From NCBI GenBank assembly GCA_947460235.1, contig CANHGK010000005.1:1-64000 (forward strand): 64,000 bases of DNA, written 5' to 3'. The DNA comes from Paenibacillaceae bacterium. GTDB lineage: Bacteria; Bacillota; Bacilli; Paenibacillales; CANHGK01. The notes beneath the pieces are model-generated. The model saw only the letters and a list, made by a program, of their open reading frames with translations. It searched no databases and was not told where the DNA came from. The position numbers and the translations under genes were made by a program. Positions 26,080 through 34,951 of this stretch are shown piece by piece. How positions within the stretch are numbered: the stretch's first letter is position 1; each line of letters begins with the position of its first letter.

Positions 26080-27174
26080 GTGCATCGAGCGGGACCGGTT
26101 GATAAGCAATTAGTAGTTGCGATTATTGGATTGTTGGTCATTGGATTAATGATGGTGTACAGCGCGAGTCATGTACTTGCGTTTCGGGTGTATGGCGATT
26201 CGTTTTATTTTTTGAAACGGCAAGCATTGTTTGCAGGGTTAGGATTGGTTTCCATGACATGGATGGCGAATCGCTCATTTGCGTTTTTTCAGCCCTATGC
26301 GAAACGAATTTTTCTAGGATGTTTGATTTTGGTCGGGGCAGTATTGATACCAGGTATTGGTGTCGTGCGCGGAGGCGCGCGGAGTTGGCTTGGAATTGGA
26401 TCGTTCGGTGTCCAACCATCAGAGTTTTTGAAACTTGGAATCGTATTGTTTTATGCGGATTGGTTCTCAAAAGAGCAGATGAAATTATCGCGTTTCACGA
26501 AGGGGCTTTTACCAGCATTGCTTGTGCTCGCGGGCGTGTTTGGACTTATCATGTTGCAACCGGACTTTGGAACGGCAACGGTGATCGCTGGTGCAAGTGT
26601 GATGTTAATGATTGTCGCGGGAGCAAAATGGCGGCACTTAATTGGGCTTGGCGGTGTGGCACTTGCGGGAATGGTTGCAATGGTCGCTTCAGCACCGTAT
26701 CGGCTTAAAAGGATCACGGCTTTTTTGGATCCGTGGGAAGATCCGCTTGGTGCGGGTTATCAGGCAATCCAGTCACTCTATGCAATTGGTCCGGGTGGAT
26801 TGTTCGGGCTCGGCTATGGGCTAAGTAGGCAGAAATACAGTTACTTGCCAGAACCGCAGACGGATTTTATTTTTTCTATTGTTGCTGAAGAATTGGGCTT
26901 CATCGGCGCGGGATTCGTATTGTTATTGTTCGCGTGGTTGTTGTATCGGGGGTTTCGTACAGCAATGCTCGCACCAGATGCATATTCAAGTTTGGTGTCG
27001 ATTGGCTTATGTTCGTTGTTAGCAGTGCAAGTCATTATTAATGTAGGTGTTGTGACAGGAATGTTTCCGGTGACGGGGATTACGTTGCCGCTGATTTCAT
27101 ACGGAGGATCCTCGTTAACGATTATGTTGACGGCGATGGGCATGGTTTTGAATATTTCTAGATATACGAGGTGA
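26080..27174 (+). CDS. ftsW: SEDS-family peptidoglycan glycosyltransferase FtsW/SpoVE
   Basis: A 364-residue polytopic membrane protein with about ten helices, polymerising lipid II together with a class B PBP. SEDS hallmarks: MMVYSAS in the first helix, RGGARSWLGIGSFGVQPSEF, LQPDFGTA, PLGAGYQAIQSLYAIGPGGLFGLGYG, QTDFIFSIVAEELGFIGA, and the final PLISYGGSSL. In Bacillus this position holds spoVE. One SEDS gene beside two class B PBPs leaves open whether it serves division, cortex synthesis or both. The start is taken as GTG 26080, because the AGAGGGG site (26062-26067) abuts GTG 26068; the choice is uncertain. Confidence 0.93.
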   Translation: MHRAGPVDKQLVVAIIGLLVIGLMMVYSASHVLAFRVYGDSFYFLKRQALFAGLGLVSMTWMANRSFAFFQPYAKRIFLGCLILVGAVLIPGIGVVRGGARSWLGIGSFGVQPSEFLKLGIVLFYADWFSKEQMKLSRFTKGLLPALLVLAGVFGLIMLQPDFGTATVIAGASVMLMIVAGAKWRHLIGLGGVALAGMVAMVASAPYRLKRITAFLDPWEDPLGAGYQAIQSLYAIGPGGLFGLGYGLSRQKYSYLPEPQTDFIFSIVAEELGFIGAGFVLLLFAWLLYRGFRTAMLAPDAYSSLVSIGLCSLLAVQVIINVGVVTGMFPVTGITLPLISYGGSSLTIMLTAMGMVLNISRYTR

Positions 27175-27179
27175 ACAAG

Positions 27180-28340
27180 ATGAGAATGATGATTAGCGGC
27201 GGAGGAACGGGCGGACATATTTATCCGGCGTTGGCATTAATCGAATACATATCAAAGGCCGAACCTGGGTCGGAGTTTATTTATGTTGGTTCATTGCGTG
27301 GGTTAGAAAATCAGCTGGTTGTGAATGCAAACATGCAAAACGTTGCATTTGAGTCCCTCGAAGTGAGTGGGTTTCGGCGAAGTATTTCGATCGAGAATGT
27401 ACGCACTGTTGTGCGTTTTGTGCGAGCGGTGAGTAGAAGTCGCAAATTAATTAGGGAATTTAAGCCTGACGTTGTCGTCGGAACCGGTGGTTATGTGTGT
27501 GCACCGCTTGTATATGCGGCGGCGCGGGCAGGCATTCCAACTGTTATTCACGAACAAAATGCGATTGCTGGATTGACCAATAAATTTTTAAGTCGATATA
27601 CGAGTGCGGTGGCGCTCAGTTTTCGCGGGACAGAGCGAAAGTTTCCTGCAGCTCGGAGAGCGGTATATACAGGCAATCCAAGGGCTTCCCAGGTTCAGTC
27701 TGGCAATGCAGTAGCTGCGCGCAAGAAATATGCCATTCCGGATGGGAAAAAGCTCGTACTCGTCATTGGGGGGAGTCGCGGTGCCCTCGCAATCAATGAT
27801 GCAATTCGAGGTTGGATTCCAATTATTTCTGATCCATCGATACATGTTCTTGTCGTCAGTGGCGAACGTTACTATAAAGCATGGATGGACGCGGCGGTGA
27901 ATTTGACAGGTGCACAAGTTGGCGAAGGACGAATTGATTGGAACGAACAAGTGACGATCGTTCCATATGTGTATGATATGCCGGACCTATTGGCGGCGAC
28001 GTACTTGGCGATTGGCCGTGCGGGTGCATCTTCGATTGCGGAGTGGACGGTGCTCGGGGTGCCTGTCATTTTGATTCCATCTCCGAATGTGACGGCGAAT
28101 CATCAAGAAGAAAATGCGAAGTCTCTTGTTAAAGCTAAAGCTGCAACGATGATTATCGAACGTGACTTGACTGCTGAAAAATTACATCACCAAGTAATGG
28201 CGATTATCAATAACGAGAGTGTTCGTGAATCGATGGGTGCGGCGGCAAAGTCGATTGGACAGGCAGATGCAGCAAAACGCTTGTACGATATTGTCAAAGA
28301 AGTAATGGGTGTCACAAAAAGCGGTAAACGCATACGATAG
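27180..28340 (+). CDS. murG: Lipid II synthase (UDP-GlcNAc transferase) MurG
   Basis: A 386-residue peripheral membrane GT-B glycosyltransferase that adds GlcNAc to lipid I. Motifs: SGGGTGGHIYPALAL at the N-terminus, VGTGGYVCAP, HEQNAIAGLTN, VIGGSRGALAIND, and the UDP-GlcNAc-binding RAGASSIAEW with a following NVTANHQEENA. ATG 27180 is preceded by GAGGTGA at a short but acceptable distance; GTG 27171 overlaps that site. Confidence 0.96.
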   Translation: MRMMISGGGTGGHIYPALALIEYISKAEPGSEFIYVGSLRGLENQLVVNANMQNVAFESLEVSGFRRSISIENVRTVVRFVRAVSRSRKLIREFKPDVVVGTGGYVCAPLVYAAARAGIPTVIHEQNAIAGLTNKFLSRYTSAVALSFRGTERKFPAARRAVYTGNPRASQVQSGNAVAARKKYAIPDGKKLVLVIGGSRGALAINDAIRGWIPIISDPSIHVLVVSGERYYKAWMDAAVNLTGAQVGEGRIDWNEQVTIVPYVYDMPDLLAATYLAIGRAGASSIAEWTVLGVPVILIPSPNVTANHQEENAKSLVKAKAATMIIERDLTAEKLHHQVMAIINNESVRESMGAAAKSIGQADAAKRLYDIVKEVMGVTKSGKRIR

Positions 28341-28377
28341 CGTATCAATGCGTGATTTCGCAGGAAGGAGGAGTCCG

Positions 28378-29304
28378 ATGGCGGTGCGTGCGTCAATGTT
28401 TGATGGTATGGATGTCGGTTTTGTTCGAGAACAGGTGATGTTAGGTTCTTTTTCGACATGGAAAATTGGTGGTCCAGCCGATGTGTTGGTCGAACCGGGA
28501 AATGACCAACAATTACAAACGCTCTTAACTGTACTATATGATCTAAAAATCAATTGGACTGTGCTCGGTCGCGGTTCAAATGTATTAATTAGTGATGAAG
28601 GCGTTCGTGGTGTCGTGATCCGATTGGCAAGTGAATATGAGAAGATTGCTTTTCAAGGGGATAAAGTCGTTGCAGGTGCCGGATATTCACTCATTAAGCT
28701 TGCTTCTATTGCTGCGAAAGAAGGACTAAGTGGTTTGGAGTTTGCGGGCGGAATTCCTGCAACAGTCGGCGGCGCGGTATACATGAATGCCGGAGCTCAT
28801 GGCGGGGATTTTTCGGACATTTTCGATTTTGCAGATGGTTTTTTAGTTGATGGTCGTTCCGTTCGTTGGTCAAAAGAAGATTTGACTTTTTCTTATCGGC
28901 ATACATCCCTGCATCAAACGCAAGCGATCGTTACCCGAGTCGGACTTCAATTGCGCCACGGAGACCGTAAACAAATTGGGGCGGCGATGGCCGGACATAA
29001 ATTTCGCCGTTTGCAAACTCAACCGCTCATGTTGCCATGTTGCGGGAGTGTGTTTCGGAATCCGCTGATTGATCCAGAGCGGATGTATGCCGCACAATTG
29101 ATCGAACGCGCCGGGTTGAAAGGGTTTCAAATCGGCGGGGCGCAAATCTCTCTGTTACATGCTAATTTTATCATCAACACAGGAACGGCGTCGGCGGCGG
29201 ATGTGTTAAAGCTCATTCTACATATTCAAAAGACGGTTCGTGACGCTTATGATGTGCAGCTTGAGCCTGAAGTACGCATGCTCGGTGTCTTTCCGATGGT
29301 TTGA
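28378..29304 (+). CDS. murB: UDP-N-acetylenolpyruvoylglucosamine reductase
   Basis: A 308-residue FAD enzyme that reduces enolpyruvyl-UDP-GlcNAc to UDP-MurNAc. Motifs: TWKIGGPADVLVEP, LGRGSNVLISDEGVRGVVI, GLEFAGGIPATVGGAVYMNAGAHGG (two parts: GLEFAGGIPATVGG and MNAGAHGG), FSYRHTSL, CCGSVFRNP with the catalytic Ser, GFQIGGAQISLLHANF and LEPEVRMLG. This is the shorter type IIb-like architecture. ATG 28378 has AGGAAGGAGGAG upstream. There is a 37-nt gap from murG. Confidence 0.96.
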   Translation: MAVRASMFDGMDVGFVREQVMLGSFSTWKIGGPADVLVEPGNDQQLQTLLTVLYDLKINWTVLGRGSNVLISDEGVRGVVIRLASEYEKIAFQGDKVVAGAGYSLIKLASIAAKEGLSGLEFAGGIPATVGGAVYMNAGAHGGDFSDIFDFADGFLVDGRSVRWSKEDLTFSYRHTSLHQTQAIVTRVGLQLRHGDRKQIGAAMAGHKFRRLQTQPLMLPCCGSVFRNPLIDPERMYAAQLIERAGLKGFQIGGAQISLLHANFIINTGTASAADVLKLILHIQKTVRDAYDVQLEPEVRMLGVFPMV

Positions 29305-29321
29305 TGGACGGAGGGTAACAC

Positions 29322-30617
29322 ATGACGGATTGTTTGAAGATTCAAGGCGGAAACCCGTTGCGAGGAAGCATACGCGTGCAAGGTTCAAAAAATGCTGCAC
29401 TTCCGCTAATGGCAGCAGCCGTGATGGCTAAAGGTAGAACCACACTTTGTAATGTCCCTGATTTAGCGGATATACGAACGATGATTTTGATTATTGAATC
29501 GTTAGGTGGTGTCGTGGAGCGAAGTGGCGATCAGCTGATACTCGATACTGGACCAATTCATTCTAACAAGATTCCAGAAGAATATATGCGCAAAATGCGC
29601 TCTTCCTTGTTTTTGTTAGGTCCATTGATTGCCCGATTTGGGGGCGCAGAAGCGAATTTGCCTGGTGGATGCGCGATTGGAGAACGTAAAATTGATATTC
29701 ATCTATCGGGATTTGAGCAATTGGGTGCGTTTGTGCAAATGGATGAGACGCAAAGTAATCTTCAAATTACCGTTGGCCGGTTAACAGGTGCGAATATTCG
29801 ATTATCCTATCCAAGCGTTGGAGCGACAGAAAACTTAATGATGGCAGCGGCACTCGCGAAGGGTGAAACCATCATTTTTAATGCAGCATGCGAACCTGAA
29901 GTGCAAGATTTACAGGCGATGCTAAATCAAATGGGTGCGAATATTGAAGGTGCAGGCACAACGACAATACGAATTCAGGGAGTAGAGCGCTTGGAGCCGG
30001 TTCGTTACCATGTTATTCCTGACCGAATTGCAGCGGGAACATGGATGATCGCAGCTGGAATTACGCGCGGGGAACTCCAACTCGAAGGGGTTAGAACGGA
30101 TCATATTGGATCATTAATTCATGTGTTGAAACAATCGGGTGTTGAAATTACTCGGATGGATGCGGAAACAATACGTGTACGCATGATGAAACGTCCAAAA
30201 GCGGTAGAACGGATTACGACCGCGCCATATCCATTATTTCCGACTGACCTTCAGGCACAATTAATGGTATTCTTTACAGTAGCGGATGGTAAAAGCATCA
30301 TGCGCGAAACGGTTTTTGAACGACGCTTTCAACATGTTGAAATGCTGCGGAGGATGAGTGCTGAAATATCAGTATCTGGGTCCTCAGCAGTCATTCAGGG
30401 AATTAGCAGATTGAATGGTGCGCAAGTGCGTGCGACGGATTTGCGTGCCGGAGCAGGGCTGATTTTAGCGGGACTTGCAGCGCGGGGAACGACGATTTTG
30501 GAAGGTATCCATCATGTGGATCGCGGTTATGAACATGTTGTTGATGTACTAAGCGCATGTGGTGCGGATATCCAACGAACAAAAACATCATTGTTATTAA
30601 CAGAAACGGCATCTTAA
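29322..30617 (+). CDS. murA: UDP-N-acetylglucosamine 1-carboxyvinyltransferase
   Basis: A 431-residue enzyme for the first committed step of peptidoglycan synthesis (PEP plus UDP-GlcNAc). QGSKNAALPLMAAA is the conserved N-terminal segment. The fosfomycin-target cysteine is present in LPGGCAIGERKIDIH, so the protein should be fosfomycin sensitive. PTDLQAQ and GADI near the end are typical. ATG 29322 follows GGAGGG. Its location after murB in the dcw operon differs from B. subtilis, where murAA is elsewhere. Confidence 0.96.
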   Translation: MTDCLKIQGGNPLRGSIRVQGSKNAALPLMAAAVMAKGRTTLCNVPDLADIRTMILIIESLGGVVERSGDQLILDTGPIHSNKIPEEYMRKMRSSLFLLGPLIARFGGAEANLPGGCAIGERKIDIHLSGFEQLGAFVQMDETQSNLQITVGRLTGANIRLSYPSVGATENLMMAAALAKGETIIFNAACEPEVQDLQAMLNQMGANIEGAGTTTIRIQGVERLEPVRYHVIPDRIAAGTWMIAAGITRGELQLEGVRTDHIGSLIHVLKQSGVEITRMDAETIRVRMMKRPKAVERITTAPYPLFPTDLQAQLMVFFTVADGKSIMRETVFERRFQHVEMLRRMSAEISVSGSSAVIQGISRLNGAQVRATDLRAGAGLILAGLAARGTTILEGIHHVDRGYEHVVDVLSACGADIQRTKTSLLLTETAS

Positions 30618-30630
30618 AAGGTTATCATTG

Positions 30631-30659
30631 ACTGTTTTGGAGTGTTCACTCCGAACAGT
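30631..30659. repeat. Intergenic inverted repeat upstream of divIB
   Basis: ACTGTT (30631-30636) pairs with AACAGT (30654-30659) and GGAGTG (30639-30644) with CACTCC (30647-30652), loop TT. No proper U-tract follows, so it is not a clear terminator. It ends 6 nt before the divIB ribosome binding site and could modulate readthrough, stability or translation. Confidence 0.6.
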
Positions 30660-30678
30660 TTGTTGGGAGGGACAAGCT

Positions 30679-31458
30679 ATGGTTGAGCGAAAAATTACAA
30701 TTCCTTTTTTACCGAAACCAGATATGGAACAATCCCCGAATCTTAAATGGATTGTAGGTGCTGCTTTATTTTTGTTTGCACTAGGAATGGTGTTTTTTTT
30801 CAATTCATCATTAGCACGCATTGATACGATTCAGCTAAAAGGAACCGATTTGCTCACACAAGATCGTGTATTGGCGCTTGCAGGAGTAAACAAGGGGAGT
30901 TCTTATTTTGTTCCGACAGAACAAACAATCATTCAGCGCTTAATGACCGACCCTATGATCCAAAAAGTTGATGTAAATAAATCGTTTCCAGGAAAAATGT
31001 ATATCTATGTACATGAGTATGCAAAAATCGCCTACCAAATGGATAAATCTGGAGCGGCTAAAGTTCGATTGTCAAATGGAACTGCAATTTCCGTTGCTCC
31101 AGATAAATTGTTTGTTGATCGTCCACTATTAACCGGTTGGAAAGATACGGATCCGAATTTATCGAATTTAATCGGCGTGATGGGTGAGATACCAGTCTCG
31201 CAACTTGCAGAAGTTTCTGAAATTCGGCCATTCCCAAGTTTTGCATATCCCGACAAAATTAAGATATATACACGTGATGGATATGAAGTACATACGACAA
31301 TTACATATTTGAAGAAAAAAATCGGATTTTTGCGTCAAATCATTGTTCAAGTCGAAGCAAATAAGTATAAACGCGGATATATAGAGCTACTTGAGGCAGA
31401 TGTTTTTCGACCTTTTTCAGAAGATGTACAAAAAAATCTACTCAATCCGACTAATTAG
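30679..31458 (+). CDS. divIB: Cell division protein DivIB (FtsQ)
   Basis: A 259-residue bitopic division protein. It has a cytoplasmic N-terminus, a membrane helix at about residues 23-43, a POTRA domain (IDTIQLKGTDLLTQDRVLALAGV) and the beta domain ending near ITYLKKKIGFLRQIIVQVEANK. It works with FtsL and DivIC at the septum. ATG 30679 is chosen because GGGAGGG (30665-30671) is 7-8 nt upstream; codons back to 30628 cover a hairpin and are unlikely to be translated. Confidence 0.9.
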   Translation: MVERKITIPFLPKPDMEQSPNLKWIVGAALFLFALGMVFFFNSSLARIDTIQLKGTDLLTQDRVLALAGVNKGSSYFVPTEQTIIQRLMTDPMIQKVDVNKSFPGKMYIYVHEYAKIAYQMDKSGAAKVRLSNGTAISVAPDKLFVDRPLLTGWKDTDPNLSNLIGVMGEIPVSQLAEVSEIRPFPSFAYPDKIKIYTRDGYEVHTTITYLKKKIGFLRQIIVQVEANKYKRGYIELLEADVFRPFSEDVQKNLLNPTN

Positions 31459-31584
31459 TGTTACAATGTGTTTCGTGTATTATAGAAAATTCATAAAAAA
31501 ATTGGGATTCCTTGGAGAGCGGTTCGTACGGAATTTTAATTTGCCAAATCCCTTTACGGGAATGCGTGCAGGAGGTGCCACCGG

Positions 31585-32826
31585 TTGAGCAACCAAGAAT
31601 TGATTGTGAGCCTCGATCTCGGGACGAAAAATACCCGTGTAATAATTGGTGAGGTCAGCAACGGGACGTTAAATATCGTTGGTGTGGGTTCCGCGGAATC
31701 ATTAGGTATGAAGAAGGGCTCGATTGTTGATATCGACCAAACGGTTGAATCAATTCGACAAGCGATTAATCATGCTGAACGTATGGTTGGAGTCCAAATT
31801 GAAGAAGTGTATGTTGGAGTTTCAGGAAATCACATTGCCTTGCAAACCAATCAAGGTGTTGTTGCTGTCTCCAATGAAGATCGTGAAATCGGATACGAAG
31901 ACATAGACCGTGTAATGGATGCAGCAAAGATTGTTACGTTGCCTCCGGAACGCGAAATTATCGATGTGATGGCGCGTCAGTTTATCGTAGATGGGTTGGA
32001 AGAAATTCAAGACCCACGCGGAATGATCGGTGTACGGCTCGAAGTAGAAGCAACCGTTGTGACCGGCGCAAAAACAGCTATACATAATATCGAACGATGT
32101 GTTGAAAAAGCTGAGTTACGTTTGGCAGGGAAAATTCTAATGCCTTTATCGGCTGGTGAGACAGTCCTTACGAAAGACGAGAAAATGATGGGGACTGCAT
32201 TAGTTGATATTGGTGCGGGAATTACAACCATTGCAATTTATGATCAAGGTCATTTGGTTCACACGACAAGTTTGCCTGTAGGTGGAGAAAGCATTACAAA
32301 TGACATTGCATACGGGTTTAAGACGCAAACTGATTTTGCTGAAAAATTAAAGGTGAAATATGGTTGTGCATTAGTAACGGATGCTGCAAAAGATTTGTTG
32401 TTCAAAATCCCGAATCGAATGAATTCAAAAGAACAACCAGACAAAGAATACACTCAAATTGATTTGGCTGAAATGATCGAACCTCGCGTTGAAGAAATTT
32501 TTCAATTAATTCGCCAAGAAACCACTCGTTTAGGGTACCGTGAATTAACTGGTGGATACGTATTGACTGGTGGTACCGTTCAAATGCCTGGTGTGATTCA
32601 ATTGGCACAGGAAGTATTACATTCCCCTGTCCGTGTTGCTGTACCTGATTATATCGGCGTACGCGACCCCGCGTTTACAGGTGGTGTGAGTATTATCAAC
32701 TACGTACAGAAAAATGCTCGTGGACGTGCTGTAGGAAGTGCACGCGTAGCATCACGCAAATCCGGTGTATCTCGCAGTGGGAACTGGAGCGAGAAGCTTA
32801 AGGCATTTTTCAGCGATTTTATATGA
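31585..32826 (+). CDS. ftsA: Cell division protein FtsA
   Basis: A 413-residue actin-like ATPase that anchors FtsZ to the membrane. Motifs: VSLDLGTKNTRVIIGE (phosphate 1), the SHS2-insert 1C domain in the first third, ALVDIGAGITTIAIY (phosphate 2), and YVLTGGTVQMPGV (adenosine site). The C-terminus ends with an amphipathic helix KLKAFFSDFI, the membrane-targeting sequence. It starts with TTG 31585, with AGGAGGTG 8 nt upstream. The 126-nt gap from divIB may contain an extra promoter, but I see no clear one. Confidence 0.96.
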   Translation: MSNQELIVSLDLGTKNTRVIIGEVSNGTLNIVGVGSAESLGMKKGSIVDIDQTVESIRQAINHAERMVGVQIEEVYVGVSGNHIALQTNQGVVAVSNEDREIGYEDIDRVMDAAKIVTLPPEREIIDVMARQFIVDGLEEIQDPRGMIGVRLEVEATVVTGAKTAIHNIERCVEKAELRLAGKILMPLSAGETVLTKDEKMMGTALVDIGAGITTIAIYDQGHLVHTTSLPVGGESITNDIAYGFKTQTDFAEKLKVKYGCALVTDAAKDLLFKIPNRMNSKEQPDKEYTQIDLAEMIEPRVEEIFQLIRQETTRLGYRELTGGYVLTGGTVQMPGVIQLAQEVLHSPVRVAVPDYIGVRDPAFTGGVSIINYVQKNARGRAVGSARVASRKSGVSRSGNWSEKLKAFFSDFI

Positions 32827-32848
32827 CGCATATTAGGAGGATTTAGAT

Positions 32849-33961
32849 ATGTTTGAATTAGAAATGGATATTGACGCAACCGCACAGATTAAGGTCATTG
32901 GTGTCGGCGGCGGCGGTAGCAACGCTGTGAACCGTATGATAGAACACGGTGTCAAAGGCGTAGAGTTCATTACGGTGAACACAGATGCTCAAGCATTGAA
33001 TCATGCGAAATCACAATTGCGTTTGCAAATCGGCGAGAAATTAACGCGCGGTTTGGGCGCTGGTGCAAATCCTGATGTCGGTAAAAAAGCAGCTGAGGAA
33101 TCCCGTGAAGCAATTGCGAATGCATTAAAAGGTGCAGACCTCGTATTCGTAACCGCAGGAATGGGAGGCGGAACAGGTACTGGTGCTGCCCCAGTCATTG
33201 CCGAAATTGCAAAAGAAATCGGCGCACTAACGGTTGGAGTCGTGACGCGTCCTTTTACATTTGAAGGTCGTAAACGTTCACAACACGCGGAGAACGGCAT
33301 TAGCAATCTTCGTGAAAAAGTGGACACGCTGATTGTGATTCCAAATGACCGTTTGCTCGAGATTGTTGATAAAAAGACGCCGATGCTTGAAGCGTTCCGT
33401 GAAGCTGACAATGTATTGCGCCAAGGTGTGCAAGGTATTTCGGATTTGATCAACGTTCCTGGGTTAATCAACCTTGACTTCGCAGACGTCAAAACAATCA
33501 TGTCAGAGCGCGGTTCTGCGCTGATGGGGATTGGAATGGCTTCCGGCGAGAATCGTGCGACAGATGCGGCACGCAAGGCGATTATGAGCCCATTGCTTGA
33601 GACGAACATTGATGGAGCTAAAGGTGTTTTATTGAACATTACTGGCGGGTTGAACTTAAGCTTATACGAAGTAAACGAAGCTGCTGATATCGTTACGCAA
33701 AGTTGCGATCCAGATGTAAATATTATTTTTGGTTCTGTCATTCGTGAAGATATGAGCGATGCAATTATTGTTACGATCATTGCGACAGGATTTGAACATA
33801 AACCGCACCAACATCAACCTCAAGTTCGTCGTACAACGGAACCGAGTAGTCCGGTAGCACGTGCAAAAGATCCGGTTAATCTAGGTACTCCAGGAAACGA
33901 TCTAGAAATTCCTACATTCCTACGTAACCGTGGAAATCGTGGAAACAATTCCGACCGTTGA
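32849..33961 (+). CDS. ftsZ: Cell division protein FtsZ
   Basis: A 370-residue tubulin-like GTPase that forms the Z ring. The nucleotide motifs [13 protein letters not shown] and [19 protein letters not shown] are intact, with the T7 loop NLDFADVK. A variable linker (about residues 318-350) precedes the conserved C-terminal peptide [14 protein letters not shown], which binds FtsA and other partners. ATG 32849 follows AGGAGGA. It is the last gene of the dcw operon, closed by a terminator. The usual downstream spoIIGA-sigE pair is absent. Confidence 0.98.
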   Translation: MFELEMDIDATAQIKVIGVGGGGSNAVNRMIEHGVKGVEFITVNTDAQALNHAKSQLRLQIGEKLTRGLGAGANPDVGKKAAEESREAIANALKGADLVFVTAGMGGGTGTGAAPVIAEIAKEIGALTVGVVTRPFTFEGRKRSQHAENGISNLREKVDTLIVIPNDRLLEIVDKKTPMLEAFREADNVLRQGVQGISDLINVPGLINLDFADVKTIMSERGSALMGIGMASGENRATDAARKAIMSPLLETNIDGAKGVLLNITGGLNLSLYEVNEAADIVTQSCDPDVNIIFGSVIREDMSDAIIVTIIATGFEHKPHQHQPQVRRTTEPSSPVARAKDPVNLGTPGNDLEIPTFLRNRGNRGNNSDR

Positions 33962-33971
33962 ATAAAAGTAT

Positions 33972-34012
33972 AAATCCGAAGGTGTACAAGCCTTCGGATT
34001 TGTTTTCTTTTT
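33972..34012 (+). terminator. Intrinsic terminator of the dcw operon
   Basis: AAATCCGAAGG (33972-33982) pairs with CCTTCGGATTT (33991-34001), followed by TGTTTTCTTTTTTT. It lies 10 nt after the ftsZ stop. Confidence 0.93.
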
Positions 34013-34055
34013 TTCTAAATAAATAAAATATCCAGTAACCAATTTGGGCGACTTA

Positions 34056-34064
34056 TGGTATAAT
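34056..34064 (+). promoter_or_regulatory. Extended -10 promoter upstream of the 87-aa gene
   Basis: TGGTATAAT is a perfect TGn extended -10 element located 61 nt before the GTG start at 34125. The -35 is poor, as allowed for extended -10 promoters. Confidence 0.6.
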
Positions 34065-34124
34065 AATTTTCGAAGTCGTATGGCTATTTGGTGAACATCG
34101 ACGACCCCAAGGTGGTGTACTGAC

Positions 34125-34388
34125 GTGAGAAACATGATCAAACTTTTGCGGGAATTCGAAGAGCGTAATGGATCTTATATTATTAATATCGATACTGCAG
34201 AGCGAGAATTTATTAGTTTTGATAGCCCTAAATCCATTAATCAATTGGTTGTCTCCAGTGTTTGCAACCATGTGAAAATGGCGATCAAATCGGAAATGTT
34301 AACGTATGGAGATTTTAAGAATAAATATCCGAAAATCAACACATTCCTGGATAAAGCGCGCCAACTCGGTTATCGTACGTTTACATGA
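34125..34388 (+). CDS. Small hypothetical protein (87 aa)
   Basis: An 87-residue soluble, basic protein with the look of an alpha/beta fold (IKLLREFEERNGSYIINID; SPKSINQLVVSSVCNHVKMAI; the end resembles a short helical repeat). I recognise no family. GTG 34125 has GGTGG (34111-34115) at a suitable distance; ATG 34134 is an alternative. It has its own extended -10 promoter and a strong terminator, so it appears to be an independent monocistronic gene. Confidence 0.7.
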   Translation: MRNMIKLLREFEERNGSYIINIDTAEREFISFDSPKSINQLVVSSVCNHVKMAIKSEMLTYGDFKNKYPKINTFLDKARQLGYRTFT

Positions 34389-34405
34389 ATGAATGGTAGA
34401 ATCAA

Positions 34406-34450
34406 AATAAGCCTCAATCTCCTTTAGATGGAGATTGAGGCTTATTTTTT
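34406..34450. terminator. Bidirectional intrinsic terminator
   Basis: A 17-bp perfect stem AATAAGCCTCAATCTCC with its complement (34430-34446), loop TTTAGAT, T-run on the plus side. It lies between the converging genes ending at 34388 and 34454. Confidence 0.94.
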
Positions 34451-34453
34451 GTG

Positions 34454-34951
34454 TTAAGCAAATCTTGGTTTCGTTTGTAATTGACGATGAACTTCGAGTT
34501 GAATTTCACGAATCGTTGAGTGATGTAACAGCCGATAAGCAGACATGCGTTCATAGTCAGTAAGATCGATTTTTTTGATGAGTAACAATGTATCCAACAT
34601 TGGTGTGCCAAGTCGTTCAAGTGGCAAGTATGCGATCACGCGATTCCCTTCTCCAGTATGTTCAATCATCACGGACACACCAACCAATTGCGGAAAAAAG
34701 ATTGAATTGAAATCTGGTCTGACGATCAATTGTTCTGGATTCGCATCGGTAATTAGCTTATCAATGCTTGGTAAGGTTACAAAATAAATAATCTCTTCTA
34801 GGGAATAAGTAATCTCTTCTAAGTCGAAGTTCAATTGCTTTAACTTTCGCATGGAGTACAAATGTAAGTGCCATCGGTAAAACCGCTGACTGAGTAACAT
34901 GATGACCACGATGCCAATCATATAACAGACGAGTTGGATGGAAAGATTCAT
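34454..34951 (-). CDS. Hypothetical membrane-anchored protein co-transcribed with the diguanylate cyclase
   Basis: A 165-residue protein with one N-terminal membrane helix (residues 4-22) and a cytoplasmic part with no motif I recognise. Near residue 45 a 7-residue unit is duplicated (LEEITYS then LEEIIYF), from a 21-bp tandem repeat in the DNA. ATG 34951 overlaps the stop of the GGDEF gene (CAATGAAT) with GAGGAGG just before it, so translation is coupled. It is the last gene of the riboswitch-controlled operon. A role as an accessory or regulator of the cyclase is a guess from context. Confidence 0.75.
   Translation of the reverse strand: MNLSIQLVCYMIGIVVIMLLSQRFYRWHLHLYSMRKLKQLNFDLEEITYSLEEIIYFVTLPSIDKLITDANPEQLIVRPDFNSIFFPQLVGVSVMIEHTGEGNRVIAYLPLERLGTPMLDTLLLIKKIDLTDYERMSAYRLLHHSTIREIQLEVHRQLQTKPRFA
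34783..34824. repeat. 21-bp tandem duplication inside a gene
   Basis: Two adjacent 21-bp copies (34783-34803 and 34804-34824) share AATAA-TAATCTCTTCTA with few differences. The unit is a multiple of three and duplicates seven residues in frame in the minus-strand protein. Confidence 0.8.

Noticed and set aside
30628-30678. Upstream extension of divIB
   Set aside because: It would translate through the intergenic hairpin; ATG 30679 has a strong site at the right distance.
31459-31584. Sigma H or sigma A promoter before ftsA
   Set aside because: TATTAT at 31478 and GGAGAG...GGAAT at about 31512-31535 were considered, but spacing and -35 matches were poor.
31391-31588. 65-codon frame between divIB and ftsA
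   Set aside because: It starts inside divIB in another frame, has no ribosome binding site and spans the ftsA leader.
33001-33780. 259-codon frame antisense to ftsZ
   Set aside because: It is a codon-bias shadow of ftsZ with no start signals or recognisable domain.
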